This document shows positions 18,471 through 26,627 of a stretch of 64,000 bases of DNA, in pieces; the first letter of the stretch is position 1, and each line of letters begins with the position of its first letter. The DNA is taken from assembly GCF_030733425.1 (NCBI RefSeq), contig NZ_JASHIZ010000016.1, positions 1 to 64,000 of the forward strand. Reading direction: 5' to 3'. The notes below the pieces were generated by a model. It was not told the DNA's origin, made no database searches, and saw only the letters and a program-made list of their open reading frames with translations. The position numbers were made by a program, and so were the translations under genes. Origin of the DNA: Roseovarius sp. MMSF_3350 (GTDB taxonomy: Bacteria > Pseudomonadota > Alphaproteobacteria > Rhodobacterales > Rhodobacteraceae).

Positions 18471-19130
18471 ATGAAGGTTTTCATTATCGGAATGGCGGGC
18501 GGCATCGGTCACCGCGTCGCACGCGCGCTGGCCGCACGTAAAGATAATGTGTCCGGTCTCGTGCGGCGACCGGAACAGATCGACGCGTTGACCGGCCAAG
18601 GTGTGTCCGCCAGTCTGGGCGACATCCTCGCGATGTCGGTCGAGGAGCTGGCCGAGACGATGCGCGGGTCCGATGCCGTCGTGTTCACCGCGGGAGCCGG
18701 CGGAAGTGGCCGAGAGGCCACGACCGCGATAGACGGCGACGGGCCGGGCAAGCTGGCGCAGGCGGCGGCGCTTGCAGATATCCGGCGGTTCCTGTTGGTG
18801 TCTGTCTTCCCCGAAGCCTGGCGCGAACGCCACATGAACGACGATTTCGAACATTACATCCAGGAGAAGAAGCGGGCCGAAATCGCGCTTGTGGCCTCGG
18901 ATCTCGACTGGGTCATCCTGCGGCCCTCGGCCCTGAGCGACGATCCCGGCACCGGACAGGTCGACTTGGGACTGGTCAAAATCCACCGGGAAATCACCCG
19001 GGATGACGTGGCTGCAACCATCGTGGAATTGCTTCATGCGCCCGAGATCAGCCGTGCCATCCTGGAGGTGACAGGCGGCGCGGTGACCATTGAGGCCGCG
19101 GTCGCGGCGATGAAGCCTCGCATTTCCTGA
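18471..19130 (+). CDS. NAD(P)-binding SDR-like protein (atypical, YwnB-like)
   Basis: 219 aa. The Rossmann motif GMAGGIGHRVARAL opens the protein, followed by SGLVRRPEQ. It lacks a classical YxxxK catalytic pair, as do atypical SDRs; KKRAEIALVASDLDWVILRPSAL near residue 135 is their usual C-terminal block. Predicted to bind NAD(P)H; the substrate is unknown, with flavin or quinone reduction a possibility. GGAG lies 8 bases before the ATG. Dps follows 114 bp later on the same strand. Confidence 0.85.
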   Translation: MKVFIIGMAGGIGHRVARALAARKDNVSGLVRRPEQIDALTGQGVSASLGDILAMSVEELAETMRGSDAVVFTAGAGGSGREATTAIDGDGPGKLAQAAALADIRRFLLVSVFPEAWRERHMNDDFEHYIQEKKRAEIALVASDLDWVILRPSALSDDPGTGQVDLGLVKIHREITRDDVAATIVELLHAPEISRAILEVTGGAVTIEAAVAAMKPRIS

Positions 19131-19244
19131 GTATTCCGCCGGAAAACAATCCAACGCGTCAGATCGCGCGCGATCCAGTCTCGATCCAGTCTCGATCTCA
19201 GTCTTAACCGAGCGCCCGATTCAACCCAACCCAAGGAGAATCCG

Positions 19245-19742
19245 ATGACCGACCCGAACCCTGCGCTGAAAACGCCCACGGACCTTGGTCGCAATAATGC
19301 GAAAACCGTTGCCGAGGCATTGAACGCCATTCTCGCCGACACTTTCGCGTTGTACCTCAAGACCAAGAATTTTCACTGGCACATGTCCGGTCCGCATTTT
19401 CGCGACTATCACCTGCTGCTCGACGATCAGGCGGCGCAGATTGTGGCGTCCACAGACATGATCGCCGAACGGGTCCGCAAGACCGGCAACACCACGCTTC
19501 GGTCGATCGGCGACATCGCGCGGATGCAGACCATTGCAGACAATGACGCGGCGTTCGTGTCGAGCGAAGACATGCTGGCGGAATTGCGAGAGGACAACCT
19601 GAAGTTGGTCGAGGCCCTGCGCGAGGCAAAGGAAATTGTGGATGAAGCGAAAGACAACGCAACGAGCGGGATGATCGACGATTGGACGGATCAGGCCGAG
19701 CAGCGCGCCTGGTTTCTGTTCGAGACCAGCCGAACCGGCTGA
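19245..19742 (+). CDS. dps: Dps family ferritin-like DNA-protection protein
   Basis: 165 aa, normal Dps length. Ferroxidase-centre residues are recognisable in KTKNFHWHMSGPHFRDYHLLLDDQ (about residues 42-65), where the two His and the Asp bind iron at the dimer interface. Dps dodecamers oxidise Fe(II) with peroxide and store the iron, limiting Fenton damage and protecting DNA. AAGGAGA lies six bases before the ATG. The neighbours (SDR, DJ-1, TetR) fit an oxidative/electrophile stress setting. Other Dps-like mini-ferritins cannot be excluded. Confidence 0.92.
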   Translation: MTDPNPALKTPTDLGRNNAKTVAEALNAILADTFALYLKTKNFHWHMSGPHFRDYHLLLDDQAAQIVASTDMIAERVRKTGNTTLRSIGDIARMQTIADNDAAFVSSEDMLAELREDNLKLVEALREAKEIVDEAKDNATSGMIDDWTDQAEQRAWFLFETSRTG

Positions 19743-19833
19743 CGGGATGCTTGGCGGTTCCCTGACGCAGGACGGATATAAAGTATTCACGGCGTAGGGG
19801 ACCGTGCGTTCGAACCTGCGTTTCCGGGCTGCT

Positions 19834-19865
19834 GACCGCGGCGAAGCCGAAGCTCTGCCGCGGTC
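19834..19865. terminator. GC-rich hairpin downstream of DJ-1 copy 1
   Basis: GACCGCGGC (19834-19842) and GCCGCGGTC (19857-19865) form a perfect 9-bp stem just after the DJ-1 stop. There is no U-run, so termination is only a possibility. It is repeated exactly at 51613-51644. Confidence 0.4.
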
Positions 19866-19898
19866 GACGGGCGCTTGGTCGATTTGACGCAAAGCCAA

Positions 19899-20594
19899 TC
19901 AACCGGCCGTTTGGCGCTCTGCAAGCGCCTCGATAAGCCGCGCGGCTGCCTCTGCCGAAGAGGCCGGGTTCTGTCCGGTGATCAGCAGACCGTCCCGTAC
20001 CACGAACGAGGCCCAGTCAGGGCCGTTCACGAACGCGCCGCCCTTGGCTTTCAGCGTGTCCTCGACCAGGTAGGGAACAACCTCGGTCAGGCCCACACCG
20101 GCCTCTTCCGAATTGGTAAACCCCGTGACGTCGCGGCCTTCGACCAGCGGTCGACCGTCACTGCCCTTGACGTCGCGCAGCACGCCGGGAGCGTGACAGA
20201 CCAGCGCAAGGGGCTTGCCCGCCGCGTGGAATGCCTCGATCAGCGCCACCGAATCCGCGTCTTCGGTCAGATCCCAGAGCGGGCCATGGCCACCGGGATA
20301 GAACACGGTGTCATAGTCGCCTTCGTTCACGTCGGCGAGCTTCACCGTCGCGGCAAGCGCCGCGTTGGCTTCGGCATCTGCCTCGAAGCGGTGGGTGTGG
20401 TCCGTCTGGAAATCGGGCGAATTGCTGACCGGATCCAGTGGCGGCCGTCCGCCCTTGGGAGACGCCAGGGTGATTTCGGCGCCCGCGTCCTTGAAGGTAT
20501 AATAAGGCGCGGCAAGCTCCTCGAGCCAGAAGCCGGTCTTGCGGCCGGTGTCGCCGAGTTCGTCATGCGACGTCAGTATCATCAGAACTTTCAT
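19899..20594 (-). CDS. DJ-1/PfpI (Hsp31-like) glutamine amidotransferase-fold protein, copy 1
   Basis: 231 aa. The nucleophile elbow ALVCHAPGVL puts the reactive Cys at residue 133; VFYPGGHGPLWDL near residue 97 and SPKGG near 45 are the other family marks of the Hsp31/YDR533C-like branch. Relatives act as glutathione-independent glyoxalases or holding chaperones, removing methylglyoxal and similar aldehydes. AAAAGAGAC precedes the ATG. A NemR-like site lies 109 bp upstream and the TetR gene is next upstream on the same strand. Copy 2 differs by T42C, H68R and A124S. Confidence 0.9.
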   Translation of the reverse strand: MKVLMILTSHDELGDTGRKTGFWLEELAAPYYTFKDAGAEITLASPKGGRPPLDPVSNSPDFQTDHTHRFEADAEANAALAATVKLADVNEGDYDTVFYPGGHGPLWDLTEDADSVALIEAFHAAGKPLALVCHAPGVLRDVKGSDGRPLVEGRDVTGFTNSEEAGVGLTEVVPYLVEDTLKAKGGAFVNGPDWASFVVRDGLLITGQNPASSAEAAARLIEALAERQTAG

Positions 20595-20702
20595 GTCTCT
20601 TTTCCTTTTCAGTCGTTTGCTTCGGTTGTGGGGAGTAGCCCCGGTGTTGGCCCGCATCGCGGGTAGAGGTCGGTCAGCCCTGCCCTTCCGCAAATGCTAT
20701 AT

Positions 20703-20717
20703 TAGACCAGTCGTATA
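20703..20717. promoter_or_regulatory. NemR-like operator upstream of DJ-1 copy 1
   Basis: TAGACCAGTCGTATA shares 14 consecutive bases (ATTAGACCAGTCGT, 20701-20714) with the site in front of the tetR gene. It matches the left half of the known NemR-type box TAGACCNNNNGGTCTA; the right half is imperfect. It sits 109-123 bp upstream of the DJ-1 start and outside the duplicated block. Confidence 0.65.
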
Positions 20718-20763
20718 CGTATTAGGCACAAACCATCGCGTTCATGCGGCGCCGGACCGTTGT

Positions 20764-21354
20764 TCAGCCCAGCGTCTTCCGTGTCTCTTTCATCGCAACT
20801 AACAGCGGCGTATCATCCCGGGTGATCTTGGCCAGAAGGCTCGCCCCCAGCCAGGACTGATACAGGCTCGTCGCGACGTCGCGCGGCTGGCCGGCGATGT
20901 TGACCGACCCGTCCCTGGTCCCAGCCTCGATCATCTCCGCGATCCGTCCCGTGATCTGCCCGGTGCCGTTTAAGAGGACCCCTCGCATCTGTTCGGACAT
21001 ATCCGAAACCTCCGCTGCCAGCTTAACGACAAGACACTTGCTTTGCGGGTCATCCGCCGTTTGGGTGATCAACCAACGCGTCCAGTACGCCAGAATCTTC
21101 TCCGCCCCCGTCAGGTCGTCCCGCGAGATGATTTCGTCCATACCGGCAAGGTAGGCGTCAAAATACCTTGCCAGCAGCGCCTTTCCAAAATCCTCCTTTG
21201 ATCCGAAATAATGATAGAAAGACCCCTTCGGTACATCCGACGCCGTCAGAATCTCGTTCAGGCCTACGCCCGAGAAACCCTTCGCGCTCATGATGGTCTG
21301 GGCGGTCGCGAGGATATGTTCCCTGACGCTTGTGTTATGTCGATCATCTTCCAT
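20764..21354 (-). CDS. TetR family regulator, NemR-like
   Basis: 196 aa from ATG 21354 (an ATG at 21363 is also in frame). The HTH spans LNEILTASDVPKGSFYHYFGSKEDF (about 32-56), typical of the NemR/AcrR branch. Cys107 in SKCLVVKLAAEVSD and Lys176 in SLLAKITRD fall within one residue of the Cys106/Lys175 pair through which E. coli NemR senses hypochlorous acid and reactive aldehydes. It probably represses its own gene and the downstream DJ-1 gene through the two matching operators, releasing on electrophile stress. This role is inferred. Confidence 0.88.
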   Translation of the reverse strand: MEDDRHNTSVREHILATAQTIMSAKGFSGVGLNEILTASDVPKGSFYHYFGSKEDFGKALLARYFDAYLAGMDEIISRDDLTGAEKILAYWTRWLITQTADDPQSKCLVVKLAAEVSDMSEQMRGVLLNGTGQITGRIAEMIEAGTRDGSVNIAGQPRDVATSLYQSWLGASLLAKITRDDTPLLVAMKETRKTLG

Positions 21355-21374
21355 GAACCGCATATAGGTGAGAT

Positions 21375-21389
21375 TAGACCAGTCGTCTA
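21375..21389. promoter_or_regulatory. NemR-like operator in the tetR promoter
   Basis: TAGAC-CAGTC-GTCTA, a perfect 5-bp inverted repeat with a 5-base spacer, 12-35 bp upstream of the two candidate tetR start codons. It matches the NemR-type box TAGACCNNNNGGTCTA with one base missing. Position and symmetry suggest autoregulation. Confidence 0.7.
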
Positions 21390-21739
21390 GTGCTGGGATG
21401 AAATAAGTCCTTCTACTTCCAAATTTCGGCATGAAATCTTTGCAGATACCTGAAATATCACCTGCCGGTAAGGAGCCGAACTGTAACATGTGGGACCCGA
21501 TGGACCCAGTTTCTCGCGGGGAGGGGGGTCGACGCTCGAATTCATGACCGGCACGCATACCGGGGCATGGCTGATGTCGAACGGATCGTGTCGTTGGTAT
21601 GCCCCCGGAGAATAGGGTGTCCAAAAGCTAATATTGGACGAATAGATTGTGCCGCCATATCGTGAAGCACATCGCGCGCTCTGCGCGGCCATATATATAA
21701 CAGAATGCATCAGATTGCGTCCAACAAGGGAATAAACAT
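21390..21739. other. Intergenic region upstream of ABC operon
   Basis: The rest of the 376-bp gap between the divergent tetR and substrate-binding protein genes. It contains AT-rich stretches (for example 21625-21650 and 21690-21715) that may hold the ABC promoter. No gene is supported. Confidence 0.45.
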
Positions 21740-22642
21740 ATGCCAACTTTCTTCCCACATCGATTCAGTTGCACTGCGGCGGTGGTCGCGGCCACAGTTC
21801 TTGCACCCGTGGCCGGGTTTGCGCAGGTTTTCGACCTGTCCGGCCTCGAAGCCGTGCCCGAACTGTCCGACCGCGTGCCGGAAAAGATCGCCACACGCGG
21901 CGTTCTGGTTGGCGGTTCCGACAACGCCTATGCGCCTTGGGAATTCCTGGCAGGCGATGACGGCCAGACCCCTCAGGGGATCGACGTCGATGTCGGTCGG
22001 GCAATCGCGAAAGCACTCGGACTCGAGTACGAATCGCGCACCGCGCCCTTCCCCTCGATTCTGCCCGCCCTCGGATCGAAATACGATATCGGCCTGAATG
22101 CGTTTTCGATCACGAACGAGCGCATGAAGGTGGTGAACTTCGTGTCCTACTCGAACACCCAGGGGCTGTGGGTGATCCGGGCCGGAAACCCGACCGGGTT
22201 CGATCCGGCGGAGTATTGCGGCGCCAAGGTCGCCATCATGTCGGGCACCTACTACGAGAAGCACCTGGATCTCGACAACCAGGCCTGCCTGGACGCGGGC
22301 AAGCCGGCGATCACAAAGCTGCCCTTTTCGGTGCAGACAGAGGCGATCACCCGTGTCGCCGCAGGCGGCGCCGATGCCACCGCGACCGGAGGCGGCACCG
22401 CAGCCTACGCCGTGAAGCAGAGCGAGGGCAGGCTGGAAAACCTCGAACCCGTCGAGCCGATGGGAAAGCGCGGCCTGAACGGTATTGCCGTGGCCAAGGA
22501 CGACATGGAACTGACGCAGCTGATTGCGGACACGCTGAACCACCTGATCGACGAAGGCGTCTATGCCGATATCTACGAATTCTGGGGCGTGGCGCACTTC
22601 CTTGTCGACGAGTCGGTGATCAACCCGGAAGTGTCGAACTGA
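21740..22642 (+). CDS. Polar amino-acid ABC transporter substrate-binding protein
   Basis: 300 aa with a Sec signal peptide (residues 1-29, ending AGFAQ). The mature part is a SBP_bac_3 periplasmic binding protein: GVLVGGSDNAYAPWEF near residue 54, GIDVDVGRAIAKALG near 79, and YDIGLNAFSITNERMK near 115. Family members bind amino acids or opines and deliver them to the permease. AAGGGA lies 8 bases before the ATG. The permease gene follows after one base, so all three transporter genes are one operon. Confidence 0.9.
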   Translation: MPTFFPHRFSCTAAVVAATVLAPVAGFAQVFDLSGLEAVPELSDRVPEKIATRGVLVGGSDNAYAPWEFLAGDDGQTPQGIDVDVGRAIAKALGLEYESRTAPFPSILPALGSKYDIGLNAFSITNERMKVVNFVSYSNTQGLWVIRAGNPTGFDPAEYCGAKVAIMSGTYYEKHLDLDNQACLDAGKPAITKLPFSVQTEAITRVAAGGADATATGGGTAAYAVKQSEGRLENLEPVEPMGKRGLNGIAVAKDDMELTQLIADTLNHLIDEGVYADIYEFWGVAHFLVDESVINPEVSN

Positions 22643-22643
22643 T

Positions 22644-23558
22644 ATGGCTTCCGTGACGACAGCCATGGCGGCGCCAAGCGATGAGGCTCCCCGAGACGAG
22701 AAACAACAGGTGCGGCTGAACGAAGTGGTGCCGCGCCGCCACCCGGGACGCTGGGTTGCAGCCGCCCTGTTGGCGATCGTGGTCATGCAGATCGCGCACG
22801 GCGTCATCGTCAACCCGAACTTTCACTGGAACGTCTTCTGGCAGTATCTCTTTGCGCCGACGGTTATCGCCGGCGTGGGCTGGACGCTGGCGCTGACCGT
22901 GATCGCCATGCTGGTCGCGATCGTCTGTGCCGGCATCCTCGTGCTCATGCGTGACAGCGACAACCCGATCCTGCGGACGGTCTCGTGGCTGTGGATCTGG
23001 TTCTTCCGCGGCACACCGCTCTACACGCAACTTCTGTTCTGGGGCCTGTTCGCGATCTTGTTTCCGCGCCTGTCGATCTCTGTTCCGTTCGGACCTGAAA
23101 TACTCGGGGTCCCGACCGATTGGGTGGTGACGGCCGGCGTGGCCGCGATCCTGGGCCTGGGGCTGTGTGAAAGCGCTTACCTGGCCGAGATCTTTCGCGC
23201 GGGCTTCAAGGCCATCGACCGGGGCCAGACCGAAGCCGCACAGGCCATCGGAATGTCGAGGGGACGCATATGGTGGCGTATCCTTCTGCCGCAGGCGTTG
23301 CGAACGATCATTCCGCCGACGGGAAACGAGACGATCGGCATGTTGAAGGGGACCGCGCTCGTCCTCGCCGTGCCGTTCACGCTGGACCTGATGTTCGCCA
23401 CCAGCGCGATCGCGAACCGGATCTATCTTCCTGTGCCGATGCTGATGGTCGCGGCATTCTGGTACCTGGTCGTCACCTCGGTGATGATGGTCGGCCAGTT
23501 CTACCTGGAACGACATTTCGGAAAGGGGCAGGACTATGTCCGGACACGCCATACCTGA
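22644..23558 (+). CDS. Amino-acid ABC transporter permease
   Basis: 304 aa, longer than the 215-240 aa of simple His/Glu permeases because of a polar N-terminal stretch (1-30) and an extra membrane segment (about 36-55). The EAA loop that contacts the ATPase reads [22 protein letters not shown] (about 193-213). About six membrane helices are predicted. It overlaps the ATPase gene by 23 bp, which indicates translational coupling. One permease gene is present, so the channel is probably a homodimer. Confidence 0.9.
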   Translation: MASVTTAMAAPSDEAPRDEKQQVRLNEVVPRRHPGRWVAAALLAIVVMQIAHGVIVNPNFHWNVFWQYLFAPTVIAGVGWTLALTVIAMLVAIVCAGILVLMRDSDNPILRTVSWLWIWFFRGTPLYTQLLFWGLFAILFPRLSISVPFGPEILGVPTDWVVTAGVAAILGLGLCESAYLAEIFRAGFKAIDRGQTEAAQAIGMSRGRIWWRILLPQALRTIIPPTGNETIGMLKGTALVLAVPFTLDLMFATSAIANRIYLPVPMLMVAAFWYLVVTSVMMVGQFYLERHFGKGQDYVRTRHT

Positions 23559-24321
23559 CCGGACCCCGGCCGTGGCCCTTGAGGGCGTTCACAAGTTCTT
23601 CGGCAATTTCCACGCGCTGCGCGGTATCGACCTGACCATCGCGAGGGGAGAAGTCTGTGTTGCGATCGGCCCATCCGGATCGGGCAAGTCGACCCTTCTG
23701 CGGTGTATCAACCAGATCGAGGAAATCTCGGCCGGCCGCGTCAGGATCGGTGGCACGCTGCAGGGCTACGTCGAGCGGAACGGTCGTCTTCACGAGCTGT
23801 CACCGCGCGAAATCGACCGGCAACGGCGGCTGACCGGGATGGTGTTCCAGCGGTTCAATCTGTTTCCGCACATGACCGCGCTTGGAAATGTCATCGAAGG
23901 GCCCGTGCACGTAAAGCGCATGCCCAAGGCGAAGGCGCGAAGCCTCGGTCGGGACCTGCTTGCGCGGGTCGGGCTGGCCGATCTTGCGGACAGGTATCCC
24001 AACCAGCTTTCCGGTGGGCAGCAGCAGCGCGTCGCTATCGCGCGGGCCCTGGCGATGGAGCCGGAAGTGATGCTCTTCGACGAACCGACTTCGGCGCTCG
24101 ATCCGGAACTGGTCGGGGAGGTTCTCGACGTGATCAAGGATCTCGTGGCGTCGGGAATGACGATGATGTTGGTCACGCACGAGATCGGCTTTGCCCGCGA
24201 AGTCGGAGACCACCTTGTCTTCATGGATCACGGAACAATCGTGGAAGAGGGACGGCCGAAGGAGATGCTCGAGGCACCGAAGAGCACGCGAACCCAAGCC
24301 TTTCTGTCAAAGGTTCTCTAG
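23536..24321 (+). CDS. Amino-acid ABC transporter ATP-binding protein
   Basis: 261 aa. Walker A is GPSGSGKST (about residue 43), the signature [15 protein letters not shown] is near 155, Walker [13 protein letters not shown] near 178 and the switch His in LVTHEIGFA. This is the GlnQ/HisP type. It powers import by the preceding permease. The stop lies 8 bp from the convergent LysR stop. Confidence 0.93.
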   Translation: MSGHAIPDRTPAVALEGVHKFFGNFHALRGIDLTIARGEVCVAIGPSGSGKSTLLRCINQIEEISAGRVRIGGTLQGYVERNGRLHELSPREIDRQRRLTGMVFQRFNLFPHMTALGNVIEGPVHVKRMPKAKARSLGRDLLARVGLADLADRYPNQLSGGQQQRVAIARALAMEPEVMLFDEPTSALDPELVGEVLDVIKDLVASGMTMMLVTHEIGFAREVGDHLVFMDHGTIVEEGRPKEMLEAPKSTRTQAFLSKVL

Positions 24322-24329
24322 CGATGGTG

Positions 24330-25241
24330 TCAGCAGGAAAAGCCGCCGCCGAACTTACCGGTTTCGTCCATGGTTTGGAACAGCTCGGCGATAAAATCCT
24401 CGACGATGCGCGACGCGGGGCGGTGCGGCGGCAGGATCAGGAGCGTCCGGAAATGCACTTCGGGCTCGAAGGGGCGCAGCACCAGCCCGCGCCCCTGGAA
24501 CAGATCGGCGGTCAGGGGATCGACCAGGCCCACCCCAAGACCGGCCGCCACCATCGCGCAGATCGTCGTGGCATAGGGCGTTTCGAGAATGATGCTCAGC
24601 TTGACGCCCTCGGCGGCGAGAGCCCTTTCAGCCTGCTGGCGGGTGGTATCCTCGGGCGAAAGGGCAATGAATGGCTGATTGACGAGGTCAGCCGGCCGGA
24701 TGACGGATTGCGCTTCGAGCGGATGGCCTTCGGGCATCGCGAGCCATGCGCGGAAGCGGGCGAAGGGGCGGATTTCGACGCCGGTCTTGTCGATCTCGTC
24801 GGAGACGACGCCCACGTCAAACTGTCCGGATGCGACGTGGTCCCTGACGACAGAGGACAGGTTCGTCTGAAAGGTGATCGCAACGCCCGGGTTCTTCGAA
24901 ATCAGCGCGGACAGCGCGTGGGGGATCACATTGGTCGACAGCGCCGACAGCGAAGCGACACGCAACTCTCCCGACCCGAAATCCCGGATCCGCGCGGCCG
25001 CGCCGCGAAGGTGGGCGAGGCCGGCGAAGGCGTGCTCGACCTCGCGGAAGAAAAGCTGGCCCTCGGCGGTCGGGCGCAAGCGGCCCTTGACCCGGTCGAA
25101 GACCGGAAAACCGATCGACCGTTCGAGATCCTGGATCGTCTTGCTGACCGAGGGCTGCGAGATCCTCAGCACTTCGGCGGCACGGGAGGTCGTTCCGCTG
25201 GTGACCACGGCGCGGAAAACCTCGATCTGACGCAGGTTCAT
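24330..25241 (-). CDS. LysR family transcriptional regulator
   Basis: 303 aa. The N-terminal winged HTH reads MNLRQIEVFRAVVTSGTTSRAAEVLRIS-type sequence (key helix SRAAEVLRISQPSVSKTI). A periplasmic-binding-like effector domain fills residues 90-300. It is divergent from the PLP enzyme gene with a 99-bp spacer and convergent with the ABC operon, a layout in which LysR regulators usually activate the divergent gene in response to a pathway metabolite. Its ligand is probably the substrate or a product of the lyase-peptidase-monooxygenase set; this is inferred. Confidence 0.9.
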   Translation of the reverse strand: MNLRQIEVFRAVVTSGTTSRAAEVLRISQPSVSKTIQDLERSIGFPVFDRVKGRLRPTAEGQLFFREVEHAFAGLAHLRGAAARIRDFGSGELRVASLSALSTNVIPHALSALISKNPGVAITFQTNLSSVVRDHVASGQFDVGVVSDEIDKTGVEIRPFARFRAWLAMPEGHPLEAQSVIRPADLVNQPFIALSPEDTTRQQAERALAAEGVKLSIILETPYATTICAMVAAGLGVGLVDPLTADLFQGRGLVLRPFEPEVHFRTLLILPPHRPASRIVEDFIAELFQTMDETGKFGGGFSC

Positions 25242-25340
25242 GATTCAGAGCCTCGGGGCGATCTAGAGCAAAGCGGAATAATACGGATTGCGACAATAAC
25301 GTCAACGCATACATCAGGCGTTGGAAAAAGGAAGTAAACA

Positions 25341-26537
25341 ATGATAACCAGCGATCTGACACGGTGTGTCCTGACCCCACGCGTGGCAACGGACGGGTTC
25401 GATCCGATCGGCGTCGGCGTCCATCGCGCATCGACAATCCTTTTCGAGGACGCGGCGTCCTATGCAAACAGGGGCGAGCGAGGCGAAAAGGGGTATTCCT
25501 ACGGTCTTTACGGCACGCCGACGACGCGGACGCTGGAAGAAAAACTGACTCAGCTCGAACAGGCCGCGCGGACGTTCCTGACGCCCTCGGGCCAGGCGGC
25601 CAACGCACTGGCAGCGATGGCGTTCTTGAACAAGGGAGATCATTTTCTGCTGGCCGACACGATTTATCCGCCCATGCGGGATTTCGCCCAGTCGGACCTT
25701 GCGAGGATGGGGGTAAAGCTCGAATTCTTCGACCCGACGAACCTTGGCGATCTGAAGGCAAGGATCCGCAGCGAAACCCGGCTCATCTGGTGTGAGAGCC
25801 CCGGCTCCACGACGATGGAACTGATGGATATTCCCGCGGCGGCGGCGTTGGCGCATGAGGCCGGGGCGCTGCTTGCGGTGGATAATACGTGGGCCACGCC
25901 GCTGAACCTGAAGCCGCTGGCGCTGGGAGCGGATATCGTAACCGAGGCGCTCACGAAATACGTCGCCGGCCATGCGGATGTGCTGATGGGGTCGATATCC
26001 GTGCGCGACCCCGATCTGGCGCCGCCGATGAGGGAAATGATCGGCCGTATGGGAATAGGAGCATCCCCGGATGATGCCTCTCTTGTTCTGAGAGGGTTCG
26101 AGACGCTGGGTATGCGGCTGCGGCACAGCGGTGCCGTGGCCCAGAGGTTTGCCGAGCGCCTTTCCGGCGATCCAATGATCGGCAGGGTGCTTTTTCCGGG
26201 CCTTCCAACCATGGCGGGCCACGAAATCTTCAAGCGAGATTTCCTGGGCAACAGCGGTGTCTTTTCGCTGACCTTTCCTGAATGTGTCGCACCGCATGTC
26301 TGGCCTGCGCTCGATCATCTGAGCCTGTTTGCCATCGGTGCGTCATGGGGCGGCACGCGCAGCCTTGCCGCGCCGATGTCGATCGCGGCCAGCCGGAGCG
26401 CAACGCGCTGGCAGGAGCCCGACGTGATCCTGCGGATCTCGATCGGGCTGGAAGACGAAGCCGAGCTTTGGGCGGATCTGGAGCAGATGCTGAGCGCGCT
26501 GCGTCACCTCAGTGCCACCGGGGACGCAGCAGAGTGA
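25341..26537 (+). CDS. Cys/Met-metabolism PLP enzyme (cystathionine beta-lyase-like)
   Basis: 398 aa. It belongs to the trans-sulfuration family: TPSGQAANALAAM near residue 75, WCESPGSTTMELMDI near 152, AVDNTWATP with the cofactor-contacting Asp near 180, and the PLP lysine in EALTKYVAGHADVLMGS near 203. MetC-type enzymes split C-S bonds of cystathionine and other cysteine S-conjugates to give a thiol, pyruvate and ammonia. AAGGA precedes the ATG. Between a transporter and a peptidase, a catabolic C-S lyase role is more likely than methionine synthesis; other gamma-type activities remain possible. Confidence 0.85.
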   Translation: MITSDLTRCVLTPRVATDGFDPIGVGVHRASTILFEDAASYANRGERGEKGYSYGLYGTPTTRTLEEKLTQLEQAARTFLTPSGQAANALAAMAFLNKGDHFLLADTIYPPMRDFAQSDLARMGVKLEFFDPTNLGDLKARIRSETRLIWCESPGSTTMELMDIPAAAALAHEAGALLAVDNTWATPLNLKPLALGADIVTEALTKYVAGHADVLMGSISVRDPDLAPPMREMIGRMGIGASPDDASLVLRGFETLGMRLRHSGAVAQRFAERLSGDPMIGRVLFPGLPTMAGHEIFKRDFLGNSGVFSLTFPECVAPHVWPALDHLSLFAIGASWGGTRSLAAPMSIAASRSATRWQEPDVILRISIGLEDEAELWADLEQMLSALRHLSATGDAAE

Positions 26538-26627
26538 CTAGCTGGCTTAACCGACAAAACCAGGGCCGGTGCCACACCTTTATGCGGCCTCCGCTGCCTT
26601 CAATGTTACGCGGAAAGGATGTTTGAC

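Larger units (their letters stand above)
19826..20628. repeat. Direct duplicate, copy 1 (DJ-1/PfpI gene)
   Basis: 803 bp matching 51605-52407 in the same orientation with about nine mismatches and no indels (constant offset 31779). It covers the whole gene, 34 bp upstream with the ribosome site and 73 bp downstream with a hairpin. It stops before the operator at 20703. Confidence 0.92.

Noticed and set aside
20712..20719. CGTATACG palindrome next to the NemR-like site
   Set aside because: Short and not seen at the tetR site, so not called as a separate operator.
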